DNA from: Heliocidaris tuberculata
Lineage: Eukaryota > Echinodermata > Echinoidea > Camarodonta > Echinometridae
Reading direction: 5' to 3'
Assembly (NCBI GenBank): GCA_025618425.1
Contig: CM046846.1
Span: forward strand, 29,396,619 to 29,460,618
Length of the DNA: 64,000 nucleotides
Part shown: positions 36,001 to 47,060 of the stretch, piece by piece
Layout: every line of letters starts with the position of its first letter
Numbering within the stretch: the stretch's first letter is position 1
The notes under the pieces: generated by a model
What the model saw: only the letters and a program-made list of their open reading frames with translations
Databases searched by the model: none
What the model was told of the DNA's origin: nothing
Position numbers and translations under genes: made by a program

Positions 36001-36500
36001 NNNNNNNNNNNNNNNNNNNNNNNNNNNNNNNNNNNNNNNNNNNNNNNNNNNNNNNNNNNNNNNNNNNNNNNNNNNNNNNNNNNNNNNNNNNNNNNNNNNN
36101 NNNNNNNNNNNNNNNNNNNNNNNNNNNNNNNNNNNNNNNNNNNNNNNNNNNNNNNNNNNNNNNNNNNNNNNNNNNNNNNNNNNNNNNNNNNNNNNNNNNN
36201 NNNNNNNNNNNNNNNNNNNNNNNNNNNNNNNNNNNNNNNNNNNNNNNNNNNNNNNNNNNNNNNNNNNNNNNNNNNNNNNNNNNNNNNNNNNNNNNNNNNN
36301 NNNNNNNNNNNNNNNNNNNNNNNNNNNNNNNNNNNNNNNNNNNNNNNNNNNNNNNNNNNNNNNNNNNNNNNNNNNNNNNNNNNNNNNNNNNNNNNNNNNN
36401 NNNNNNNNNNNNNNNNNNNNNNNNNNNNNNNNNNNNNNNNNNNNNNNNNNNNNNNNNNNNNNNNNNNNNNNNNNNNNNNNNNNNNNNNNNNNNNNNNNNN
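36001..36500. other. assembly gap (500 N)
   Basis: Exactly 500 unknown bases, probably a placeholder of unknown true size joining two contigs. All reading frames across it are meaningless. Confidence 1.
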
Positions 36501-36988
36501 TTTTTGAGTATTTCCTGGATCGTAATAACAACATCATAGCCTAACTCTATTTCACGTGTGATAAGATATAGAGCATTGCAGGAAACGTCTCAATAGACAA
36601 TGTATTCGGTGTGGCAACTCTTAGTAGGCTCTCCCTGTGCAAGGAATTACCGAATATTAAGAATTAAAAAAAAGAAGACATTTTAGTTTGTGCATGAAAG
36701 TGACATAATCTAATAATCTCCAAAAACAATAAAAGTCGACGATTACAGTTTATTAGGAGTCATGATGAACTTGAATTATAGAGCAGATTTTTGTTTACCA
36801 AAGATTTTAATTTCTGAATAATTTCGCTCTTTGTTATTTCCAACATTGCTATCACATCGTATTTTGGAAGGTATTTTCTTGTCAATGTGTATATTTATAC
36901 TTTTAATTGTAATCGATGTCAATTCAGTCCTAGGATAGTGATTAAGTAATTTTTCAATGAAATGTCTATCTCTCTTAAATATTTAATG
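36501..36988. other. non-coding, no feature recognised
   Basis: AT-rich sequence immediately right of the gap. Confidence 0.4.
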
Positions 36989-37171
36989 TATACAACACGA
37001 TAAAAACTACTTTCGAAAAATAAACTCAAGACAATTTCAATAGCCCTGTCTATCACCTTTAGAAATATTAAAAATCCGAATCCGAACAAGATTTCTATGG
37101 GCAGTACAATAGGCCTTTGAAATTGCCCTTGAATTTATTTTTCGAAAGTATAGTTTTTATCGTGTTATACA
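36989..37171. repeat. fold-back MITE
   Basis: ACACGATAAAAACTACTTTCGAAAAATAAA at the left is matched in reverse complement by the right end, giving imperfect arms of about 52 bp around a spacer of about 70 bp. Confidence 0.75.
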
Positions 37172-37371
37172 TTTCTGCACACTACTAAAAATTAAATCAA
37201 TATTACATTAATATAATACAACAATGAATGTATGACAAACTAATATCGCGTGTGTGATTGTTGTAAAGCACAAATAGAGCATAATAGGCGTTTTACGTAG
37301 GGTGGGGTGGCTGGGGCTGGGCGAAGCTCTATTTTCCCCGAGGATTTTTAAAGTTACTACTCGAGCGAGGT

Positions 37372-37570
37372 GACATTTGCTCCTGTGATAATTGCTCCGG
37401 TCTAACTTTGACATGTTAATCCTAAACCTAAACCTAACCCTAACCTTAAACCTAATCCTAAGCTTCACATTTTCCTCAACAAAAAAACAAATCATGACCT
37501 TGACCTTAACCTTTGACCTTTGGAGATATACGGTGGAGCAAATGTCGCAGAAGCAAATGTCATGTCACCG
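37372..37570 (-). repeat. second copy of the TTAGGG-containing element
   Basis: On the minus strand it carries the same GACATTTGCT, AGGTCAAAGGTTAAGGTCA and TTAGGTTTAGG modules as 5103-5365, but the telomere-like core is short and degenerate (TTAGGTTTAGGTTTAGGATTA-like). Confidence 0.7.
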
Positions 37571-37981
37571 CCCGAACGTCTCATTGTTATATCTTGTCTA
37601 GTGTATTTCGATGACGAATAATTTTTTTTACTATAATGAAGTGTCATAATTTCGAAACTGGAAAGTCGATAATCAGGCAAGAGGCGTCAGCCAACTCGCG
37701 AAAATGTGCCCATACCTTACGCCTATACTGACCTTAATTTTGTATTAATTTGCGAATCGTTTCTGGCCCTTAAAATCCACACTTTAGAATTTCTCCCCAT
37801 ATGAAAATTGTCAAAGAACCAAACCTGATATGTAAAAAAAAAAAGAGCTTTATAATGTGTTTTGCCTAACAAAAAATTAGGTCGTGAGTTGTCCATTTAA
37901 TGAATAATAGTTGGGCCCAATGAGTTCCATGCTGCCCTGTGTCCTGTCTTCCCGTAGTCCATGATGCTGGATTTTATTTTA

Positions 37982-37989
37982 CCAAATAC

Positions 37990-38020
<31 letters not shown>

Positions 38021-38066
38021 TATAGATATATATATATAGATATATATATATATATATATATATATA
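37982..38066. repeat. (TA)n microsatellite
   Basis: About 85 bases of TA/TATAGA repeat. Confidence 0.95.
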
Positions 38067-38133
38067 GTGTGTGAAGATTGGTGAGACAGGAGACAAGGAC
38101 GTAGCTGAAAAATTCAACTTGATTAGATCAAGC

Positions 38134-38158
38134 TTTCGGCCTTCCCGGCCTTCTTCAG
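38134..38158 (-). ncRNA. hammerhead-like motif of a Penelope-type relic
   Basis: The minus strand reads CTGAAGA, then a stem AGGCC/GGCC with loop GGGAA, then GAAAGC. CUGANGA and GAAA are the hammerhead core boxes, and Penelope-like elements carry such motifs near their ends. One extra A next to the first box makes stem II imperfect. A (TA)n run follows about 70 nt downstream in the motif's direction. Confidence 0.4.
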
Positions 38159-38487
38159 GTTCTGAGGATGATAATACAAACATATAGCATATACTTCAAT
38201 ATATATCAACATATCATTGGGTGTTTTTATATTCCATTTAATAACAAAATATACATTTGCATATTGATATTAGCATATACCTTCATGGCTACAGTTTATT
38301 ACAAGTAACTTAATGAAAGAAATAGTTCAGAAACATTGTACGGAAATTTAATGTAAAAGACCGTTTATTGAAAGTGAAGTTTCGTTGAGGGTGACTAATG
38401 TATGTGTGTGGGTGTGTAAAATTTGTGCGGTCAGGTGTGAATAAATTCCTGACCTTTGACATTGGAATAGCAGGTGAGTGTGGCGGG

Positions 38488-38492
<5 letters not shown>

Positions 38493-38532
<40 letters not shown>
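38493..38532. repeat. (AG)n microsatellite
   Basis: About 20 AG repeats. Confidence 0.95.
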
Positions 38533-38533
<1 letters not shown>

Positions 38534-38773
38534 CAAGATAAGAAAAGGAGAGCAGCGGGATTAAGTCAGAATGAGACGAAAATAAACAAATATATAGTTG
38601 ATCACAAACGTATAAAATTGGTTGCAAACATACTGCTTGCGACTGGGATTTCAAACCAATGGTAAGTATTGAATGGTTTGAACAGGGTTGCATTTTCCTT
38701 GTTGAACATGGTGAGAGCGCTGCAAATTTATCGTAATCCATATTTCAATATCCGTAGGAATTAAATGGTTCAT

Positions 38774-38822
38774 ACCCAGCGCGTATACTATAAAGCTATA
38801 AAATACAGTATACGCGCTGGGT
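38774..38822. repeat. perfect 16-bp hairpin
   Basis: ACCCAGCGCGTATACT and AGTATACGCGCTGGGT pair without mismatch around a 17-nt AT-rich loop. Its stem is CpG-rich in an AT-rich setting. No terminator-like or tRNA-like context. Confidence 0.85.
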
Positions 38823-39107
38823 TTACGAAATATATTTTTTAATATGCTCTATTTTTTCTATATTTTTTCTTGTTCCAAAAAGACTATTTTTATCCTATTT
38901 CCCATAGATCTATATTTCTGGACTATTTTTCATTGCATTTTCTTGGATAACAACTTAGGAGGGTTAGGGTTAGGATTAGGGTATGGTGGGGCCTATATCA
39001 CGACTATGCCAAGAAAAGAGCTAAAATATATTTTCTGGGTATATTTTTGCTACGTTTTTTAAAATACTTTTTTCAGACTATTTTATTTTGACTAGGGACG
39101 GGTACTA

Positions 39108-39181
39108 TTTCTACTACTACTACTACTACTTCTACTACTATACTTATACAAAAATTATTCCTACTACTTCTTCTTCTACTA

Positions 39182-39222
<41 letters not shown>
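39108..39222. repeat. (TAC)n/(TGC)n microsatellites
   Basis: Compound trinucleotide repeats. Confidence 0.9.
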
Positions 39223-39223
<1 letters not shown>

Positions 39224-39278
39224 AGCACTACTGCTCGCACTAGATGAATAATACGCAGATAGTACATCTTCATAACTA

Positions 39279-39717
39279 CTAGGTGTTACAAAAAACATTT
39301 CCCACTTTTGATACTTAATAGTTCAAAAACTATATATCAGATAACACTGACATTGATATGAGCAATAGCTGAATAGGGTACAATTTTGTTGGAGGTAATT
39401 TGAAAATGAAAGCATAAATCAGTTTCATTAAATTCAAGATTGATTTTTAAGTTAGGGTTCAGATTTTGCTCTATTTTCAACCCTCTGTACAAAACTTTGA
39501 ACTCCCAGACAATGGTCCTGGACAATGGCCAGGGTTTGAATGCTTTATTATTTATTCATGAGGAATTCCACTATCGCAGCTAGTCTTTATTCATCCTCTG
39601 GCTTTGAATGTGTAAAGTCATTTCACTGAGATGTCATTTTAATGGATTTTGAAGCAATCAAAGTAATGCGTAGGGATTTAAAGTCATTCAAAAGGATAGG
39701 AATATTGATGTTGTCCT

Positions 39718-39748
<31 letters not shown>

Positions 39749-40455
39749 GATGATAGTGATGATGATAATGATGACAATGATAGTGATGATAACAATGATA
39801 GTGATAATGATGACAATGATAGTGATTATGATGATGATAACGATTATGATAATGATAACAATGATGATGATTATGATGGTGATAATAATGCTGCTGCTGC
39901 TAATAATGATCATGATAGTGACAGTGATGACGATGATGATAATAATAACGACGATGATGATATTGATGGTGATGACGATGAAATGTATTGTATGCAAGCA
40001 CATGGAAACACGTGCTTACTTTTTTCATGTGCATGCATTTTACCCTTTACCATGAATTCAGACTAGCAGTGCCCAGGGCAATCCATCATGAATTATTAAT
40101 AAAGCATTCATGTACCTTGGAGCAAGAGACCAGAAGCCTGGTCAGCAGAGCTCTGAAAAGGTGGTATTCATGTCCACTGTTCAGGGTCATTGTAAGCACA
40201 CACTCACATAAACATCATTGGTTCCTGTGTAAAGTTCAAGTTTTGTACAGAGGGTTAAAATTTGACCAAAATCTGGAACCTAACTTTAAAATTAATCATG
40301 GATTTAATGAAACTTATTTATGCTTTCATATTCAAATCACCTCCAACTAAATTGTACACTATTCAGCTATTACTCATATCAATGACAGTGTTATCTGATA
40401 TATAGTTTTCGAACTATTAAGGATCAAAAGTGGGAAATGTTTTTGTAACACCTAG
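39279..40455. mobile_element. TA-flanked fold-back element with GAT microsatellite
   Basis: Ends CTAGGTGTTACAAAA and TTTTGTAACACCTAG with arms of more than 220 bp (to about 39560 and from about 40080). TA lies outside both ends (39277-39278 and 40456-40457), as for Tc1/mariner-type insertion. A degenerate (GATGAT)n run fills 39715-39985. It lies immediately 3' of the TMEM179-like first exon on the minus strand. The same end family occurs at 54998. Confidence 0.75.
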
Positions 40456-40496
40456 TACATGCGCTATTCTGCATTTTCTCAATAACGCTACCTTAC

Positions 40497-40601
40497 CTTC
40501 AACATTCCCATGACAATGGCGACTGTGAGCGACAGGCAGATGGTCACTAAAAGGGCTGTAATTTCGACGACATGGGCAACGGTGCGAAACACTGATCCCA
40601 T
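40497..40601 (-). CDS. candidate first exon of a TMEM179-like protein
   Basis: 35 codons from an ATG in a strong context (AAGGATGG): MGSVFRTVAHVVEITALL, then VTICLSLTVAIVMGMLK, one hydrophobic segment, then a GTAAGG donor in phase 0. Exon 2 of the TMEM179-like gene at 62495-62593 begins in phase 0 with GDFKGGCPLY, and the join would mimic the TM1-loop junction of TMEM179B. However, this exon lies 16 kb downstream of exons 2-5 in transcriptional order, so it cannot be their first exon as assembled. No other exons were found to its left before the gap. Confidence 0.5.
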
Positions 40602-41284
40602 CCTTGTAACGCACAATATAAAACGACGTGAAGCACTGACTGAAACCTATTTGAAGATCACTCTGTCTTTGGATCATAAGATCATTCGATAGTGATTGTG
40701 ATCCACCTATTTTGTGTCATGTGCGGTATATACGTAGCAGTAGACTATGTACAATGTATGTTTTGTAGTACATGTGTTAACATCATCAGGGGGCGCGGCC
40801 CGCGGTGATGTCTAACTTACTTTCAGTTTTTATTTTGTGATAAATAAGGCATGACCTCACACAAATTGCAACAGAAAATCTGACACGTGTGCATTACCAA
40901 TGAAGGTCTCCTCTATAACATATAAAAAGTCCTATTAAGAAATAAGAACTCCAAGTGGTGGAAATAAGTTTTTTCCAAGGTTTCTCTCAACTATCCATGT
41001 CAATTTTTTGTGTGCGCGCGCTAGGCCTATATAGGCAAAGACTGAATAGTATCAAGACAGATTACTGTCACCTACTTCCGTAGTACATTCGGGCATTCGT
41101 AAATTGCTGTGTTAAAATAGACTCGGAAAATACGTTCGCCATAGGTATAACACGTGAAAAGATGCCCCATTTTTTCTTGATATTTCATATCTTACTCTAT
41201 CTTTTTCAAGTCTGATTTTTGCATGAGAGAAAGGATGGATAGTTCAAAAAACATTTATTGAACCTTTATTATCAATAAATGCCA

Positions 41285-42440
41285 CTATGAATCCCCGGGA
41301 TCATGCCTGCTTTTTGACATAATCATCTGCCACAGGGTTAACACGACCGTGAAAACATGGATTTTAAGAATGATTATAGTTCCTCTGGTATTCCTTGAAT
41401 TTCATGTAAGATTAATAATGGCTCAAAAAGTGGAAGGGACCCCACATAAATCCCCGGGAATATGCATGCTTTTGGCCTTCCAGCTCCCATAGGTTAACAC
41501 GCAAAAACAGTGATTTTTGAATGGCAGTTATATTTCCCCAGAATTAGATTAAAATTTTGAAAAATGTGACTTAAATAAAATTTAAAGCTCTGAAAATGTA
41601 TGATTAAGTCTCAACTAGTCGAACAGACCCCGCATAAATCCCAGGGAATATGCATGCTTTTGACCCCAAAAAAGTCTCGCCTGCCATAGGTTTACACGCG
41701 AAAACAAGGAATTTTTGGATGATTATAATTCCCATAGTTTTTATTTGAAAATATAAAAACTGTGATTTACATGTAATTTGAGGCTTTGAACAAGCTTACT
41801 GAAGGCTCAAAAAATTGAAAAGACCCCATATAAATCCCGGGAATATGCATGCTTTTGACCAAAAAAGTCTCGCCTGCCATAGGTTTACACGCGAAAACAA
41901 GGAATATTATAGGATGATTATAATTCCCATAGTTTTTATTTGAAAATATGAAAACTGTGATTTACATGAAATTGAAAGCTCTGAAAATGTATAATTAAGG
42001 CTCAATGAGTCCAGTAAACCCCCCATATATCCCCGGGAATATGCATGCTTTTGGCCTTCCAGCTCCCATAGGTTAACACATGAAAAGAGGGATTTTGAAA
42101 TGATTTTAATTCCCTATAGTATTTAATTGAAATTATGAAAAATGTAATTTACATGAAATTTAAAGCTCTGAAAGTGTATAATTAAGGCTCAATGAGTCCA
42201 GTAAACCCCCATAAATCCCCTGGAATATGCATGCTTTTGGCCTTCCAGCTCCCATAGGTTAACACATGAAAAGAGGGATTTTGAAATGACTTTAATTCCC
42301 CTAGTATTAATTTGAAATTATGAAAAATGTAATTTACATGAAATTTAAAGCTCTGAAAGTGTATAATTAAGGCTCGATGAGTCGTTCAAACTCCGCATAA
42401 ATCCCCGGGAATATGCATGCTTTTGACCAAAAAAAAATAA
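41285..42440. repeat. ~190-bp satellite array, about 6-7 units
   Basis: Units restart at CCCGGGAATATGCATGC near 41293 (diverged), 41452, 41640, 41836, 42031, 42218 and 42402, a period of 184-195 bp after the first. Shared phrases are CTCCCATAGGTTAACAC and AAAGCTCTGAAA. Neighbouring units are most alike, as in tandem amplification. Confidence 0.85.
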
Positions 42441-42639
42441 TTTGTCATATAACACGTGAAACCGTTTGTTGTTATGGATGACGTATGTGGGCGTGTAGTA
42501 TCGATCACGTGAGATCACGACATCCAATGAGATCGTGCGCTAGCAGACGACCATGTAGCAGACGTATTCCAGTTCACTATTATATTTCTAATGTACCAGA
42601 GGCAAAATTCAATGTATTAAATTCATAAATTCATATAAT

Positions 42640-43444
42640 CAGGGGCGGATCTAGCTTTTTATAAAGGGGAGGGTTGGGGGCGATATGCGAGGGAGCGTAG
42701 CGACCGAGCCCGAGCGAGCGGAGCGAGCGAGGGGGGGGAGGGTGTGGGAGGGGGGTGTCCCCCCTCCCACAGTAGGGAGAATTTTTGAAAATCTGTGTGT
42801 GAAAATGGCGTTTTCTTGCATCTAAAACACCACTATTTTTGGTATAGAGGTCATTGCCAAATTAACCCCCCCATGAAAATTTGTAAAATTTAGTTGCATT
42901 TTCCTGCAATGTAAGGCCAGTTGACAACACAGATACAAAGAATTGGGGACCTTGGAATAAGCACTGTCAGCCTAATACTTTTATTATGAACAGCTTGTCA
43001 CTGATCCCCAAATTCGTTTTACATAAAACTCAATATTATTTTCATTCCCAAATATTTATTTTTCATCCCCAAAGACTTCAAAAATCCCCAATTTTTTTTT
43101 TAATTTGGGGATTTTTGGGATGAGAATCCCCACATGGCAACACTGGCCTAGCTTGTCACTTCGGCGGTGGCCCGTGTCCTCAAAAAAGCTGATTGGGGGG
43201 GGGGGGGGCAAGGGACTCCGTGACATTTGTTCGCCCACCCCCCCCCTTCCCCCCCCCCCCCCAGAAAAAAAAAGAAATAATAATAATAATAATAATAATA
43301 AAAAATAAAATAAATACATAAATAGAATAAAATAAAATTACAAATTAAAAAAAAAAGATAAGATTAAAAAAAAATGGTCCCCGGATTTTTTTTTTTGGGG
43401 GGGGGGTTGCAACCCCCCCAACCCCCCCTCTAGATCCGCTTCTG
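42640..43444. mobile_element. G-rich hAT-like MITE, larger copy
   Basis: Ends CAGGGGCGGATCTAG and CTAGATCCGCTTCTG are inverted repeats. Inside are GAGCGAGCGGAGCGAGCGAG, G- and C-runs, an (AAT)n tract and A-runs. Flanking duplication is imperfect, so this copy is old or composite. Confidence 0.6.
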
Positions 43445-43778
43445 AATAATCAATGTTATACCACCGAATTACGCTTAGCCGAAATGACCGATGTGAGATC
43501 ATGGAATCTGCATGAAATAGCTGAGCTGAATAGCGACCGACAAGGTGTCTAGCTCTAGCTAGGCTAGGTCTACCCCTCTGCGATCCCGATCGAGGTGGGG
43601 ACGTTGCCGATGGAACTCTGTCAGTTTGCAAAAGGTGTTCTCCTCAAACTTCGCTCATCAAAGTTTTTTACTTGCTGATCGTGGTTTACTTTGGCTTCAG
43701 CCAACGAGACCGACAATGTAGTGGGAGGGGGCTTCTGAACCCTATTATGGATGTAAGTCTGACACTGACAGTCCATGA

Positions 43779-44136
43779 CAGGGGCGAATGCAGGATGTAG
43801 TAAAAAAAAAAAAAAGGGGGGCACAAATGCAGGGCTGTCAACTTTTTGGAACTGCTAGAAGGGAGATTCGTATTTTTTTCTTCTCACCATTCCTCCAAAA
43901 GTTGCTCCGTGGGGGGAGGAGTATTTTTTTCGCCAGTCCTCGAAAAGTTGCTCAGTGGGGGGGGGGGGGGGGGGGGAGGGGGAGAGGGGTGAAAAGAATT
44001 TTTTTTCTTCTCGCCGGCCCTCCAAAACAATTTTAAAAAAGGGCCCGGGGGACAATGATGTATGACTTTCTTTAAAAAAGGGGAGGGGGCATGGGCCGGG
44101 ATTGCGCGCCCCCCCCCCCCCATAAATCCGCCACTC
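43779..44136. mobile_element. hAT-like MITE
   Basis: Starts CAGGGGCG and ends near AAATCCGCCACTC. The flanks GTCCATGA (43771-43778) and GTCCATGC (44137-44144) match at 7 of 8 bases, in keeping with an 8-bp hAT duplication. The interior repeats CTCCAAAAGTTGCTC-like phrases and G-tracts. Confidence 0.65.
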
Positions 44137-44329
44137 GTCCATGCCCGGACTGTCACGTCAGTCTTGCGGGGTGGGCTTTTTTACAAGTTTTCACGGAGGG
44201 TTAATAGACCAACATTGTTAGCCTCGTGGGCTCCCAAACTAATGGTGCTCGATCCGGTTTTATTTACATTTTAGGCCAGAGTCCGTGTATACCTGTAGTT
44301 TGTATTTCAAAAAAATGTAATTCCTATTC

Positions 44330-44490
44330 CATGGGCGGATCCAGGATTTTGTAGAGGAGGGGGCACAGAGCCGAAAAGTACACAATTAAAGAGGCAATTT
44401 TTTTATTGTGTACTTAAGGTATGCCAGTGCCCAGTTGGGTTCCAAAAAGGGGGCGCGGTCGATTCGCCCCCCCCCCTGGATCCGCGCCTG
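44330..44490. mobile_element. short hAT-like MITE
   Basis: Inverted ends GGGCGGATCCAGG and CCTGGATCCGCGCC. CTATTC flanks both sides (44324-44329, 44491-44496). 161 bp, no coding capacity. Confidence 0.65.
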
Positions 44491-44696
44491 CTATTCTGTC
44501 ATGGATGTGAAGAATGGGATTGCATGGTGTTGGTGGTCGATCTCATTAAATTGAACGATTGAAGGAAAAAAACAAACAATAAGAGATCATTATTTTGTCC
44601 TCATTTCTAATGGAGTCATTTTTATAGATCGGTTGTAAGAGAGAATAAGAGAATAAGAGATTATTAGAAAGTGAAAGCCTGTGAGAGGGAGAGTGA

Positions 44697-44700
<4 letters not shown>

Positions 44701-44741
<41 letters not shown>
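44701..44741. repeat. (AG)n microsatellite
   Basis: About 20 AG repeats. Confidence 0.95.
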
Positions 44742-44743
<2 letters not shown>

Positions 44744-45909
44744 AAGGGGGCTGGGGCAAAAGGAATGGGATATTCCTACAAAGACAGAATAGGACTGGTA
44801 ATAAATAAATCATATCATCAGCTGCTATTGTTGGTTACTAGTTAATTCAATTCAAAATAGCCCTATACTGTTTTCTTCGCCTGTCGTCTCAAACTGCTAC
44901 AGCAGAATATTACAAATAACTTACTGTAAGTTATTTATATTGGTGGAGTGTCCAGGAATGCAGGGGAGGGAGGGGGGCTCACACCTGACGAACAAAAAAA
45001 TCATCAGATGCTGTCTATTCTGAATTTTCAGACAAGCAAGGAAAAAAAAGTCACATTTTTCATGTTCCTTCTGTGCCGGGGGGGGGGGGGGGCACAATTC
45101 CTTTCATTCGATGTGTAACTATAAGATATGTCAGATTTGGTTTTGGCTGGCACGTAGGGCACGTGCATTCCTGGATACGCCACCAATAAAGATAAGAGAA
45201 TCTTGGATACGCCACTCTTAATTAATCTTTGTATTTAAGGAATTGCTCGCACACAATCTCATTTTAATAAAGCCTTTTCTGTCTTGACTTTTAACATAAG
45301 GCCATAGATTTACATTATACGTCTATAATCCCTAAAATTTACATAAATCATGATATCAAATGAAATATTCTGATTTAGAAAAATAAAGATAGCATTTTAT
45401 TTATTTATTTATTTTTATTTCATTTTTTTTTACTTTTCTCGACATTCCCATCAGATATCGCAGTGTTTGCTCACATAGAGCTTAATATCACGGAACATGT
45501 TTGGACCATCCCCCCCCCCCCCCAAGGACATAAATCTTAATAGAAATTTCACAGCAAATAACTTTAACAAAAATGCAAACATCTCTCCTAGCTCCCCCTC
45601 CCAACTCTCTCCCTCTCCTCCATGGTGCAGTTAGAGTATGTTGATTCCTATCTGTTTTGGGACATAAGTTTGTATTTGAAGGGACAATATCAAGATTATG
45701 CCCTTTACGACTTCACCAAATGCGATGTACAGAAAAAGAAGAAAAAATAAAGGAAATAAAAAATACAAACATCTTGATAAAGACTATAACCTTCCCTCTC
45801 GGCCGATCGACATGTACCACAATATATACGCGTGCTTTATTTCGGGACTGAGCACTCTTCGTATTTAAACTCTTTGGCCTAGGCTAGCCTTCACGATCGA
45901 TCGTCAGGG
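44742..45909. other. intergenic, repeat fragments only
   Basis: G-run at 45079 and C-run at 45511, GGATACGCCAC phrases at about 45175 and 45212 that resemble ends of the G-rich MITEs, and AT-rich DNA. No gene. Confidence 0.5.
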
Positions 45910-46174
45910 ACGACGTTAGTCTAGTTCTGGACGTTTTTAATTATTTTGTCCGTAAAACCATGAAGCTATGTACAAACTCCGTGTGTGTGCACCCAGCGTA
46001 GAACGTCGCGAAGTCCATTGATTCACTCTCCACACAAATTCACCTTCCCCGAAAAAGGTGAATTTGTGTGGAGAGTGAATCAGTGGACTTTGCACTGTTC
46101 TACGCTGGGTTTGTAGCTTCATGGTTTTACGGACAAAATAATTAAAAACGTCCAGAACTAGACTAGGACGACGT
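45910..46174. repeat. large near-perfect hairpin
   Basis: The left arm (45910-46046) and right arm (46055-46174) are reverse complements around the 8-nt loop CCCCGAAA, with one insertion of about 20 bp in the left arm and few substitutions. The inner 25 bp around TCCACACAAATTCACCTT are perfect. Confidence 0.85.
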
Positions 46175-46345
46175 GGGTATTCGGAAAATACAGAAGAATG
46201 TACTAGGTGAAGATCAAGAGCGTATACGTACACGCGATTTCTATGGCATGTTTGTGTAATCGCGCTTTCACCATTGCAATGATCGTTGAGCGTAGTGGTC
46301 AGTGGCGTAACTGGACCTTGGCGCATGCGTCAAGAGGGGCAAAAC

Positions 46346-46606
46346 TTCAGATTCAGATTTTTTTCAGATTTAGATTTTATTTCATTACATTTTCATTTTT
46401 CAAAGTATATAACAATAAGTATTATTAATCTGACAATATTCAAAATAATTGACAACACAACTTAGTGCATAAACATTTTTCGATCATTACAAGCAAAACA
46501 AAGTGCATTAAAGTTTGAGTTGTGAGAGAGAAAAAAAAAAGTAACATCAATGAAGACTACTTAAGATTAATTTTATGAAAATGAGAATGAAAACAGATAC
46601 CAGCTT
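46346..46606 (-). mobile_element. 5'-truncated LINE tail
   Basis: On the minus strand it reads AAGCTGGTATCTGTTTTCAT through CTTTAATGCACTTTGTTTTG to AAATCTAAATCTGAA repeats. It matches the tail at about 55760-56024 almost throughout. A 3' end of short tandem units and 5' truncation are typical of CR1/L2-like non-LTR retrotransposons. Confidence 0.75.
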
Positions 46607-46696
46607 CCGAGGAAATGGTGAGTGGAAACTGCTTGGAGGGAGATTCGTATTTCTTTCTTCTCGCCAGCCGTCCAAAAGTCGCTCAGTGGTGGTGGT

Positions 46697-46738
<42 letters not shown>
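46697..46738. repeat. poly-G tract, about 40 nt
   Basis: An almost pure G-run inside G-rich repeat DNA (46600-47060). The true length is uncertain. Confidence 0.9.
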
Positions 46739-46739
<1 letters not shown>

Positions 46740-47060
46740 GAATTTCCCCCAAGTTCTCCAAAGTTCCCTCACTGGGGGGGGGGGGGGTGGATCAGATTTT
46801 ATGGGGTCCACTTTTCTTCCATGATTCTCTGACAAGCCCCCCACCCCCAAAAGGTTATCAATTAAATTAAAATAAAGGGGGAGGGCAATGTATACTTGTC
46901 TTTCAAAAGAGGGGGGGGGGGCACGGGCCAGGATTGCCCCCCCTAAATCTGCCACTGATTGAGAGGACCTTTTCCAAAGAATTTTAGAAAATAGAAAAAA
47001 AAATCTTTTGTCGGGGGGGGGGGGCAGTCTGCCCCCTCCCCCCCCCCCCCCCTTGGGGCA

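Noticed and set aside
35983..36539. Long open frames across the N run
   Set aside because: They translate unknown bases.
39623..40055. Long Met/Ile-rich or Asp-rich frames on both strands
   Set aside because: Product of the (GATGAT)n microsatellite.
41285..42440. CRISPR-like regular repeats
   Set aside because: The whole ~190-bp unit repeats, with no unique spacers, and the genome is eukaryotic.
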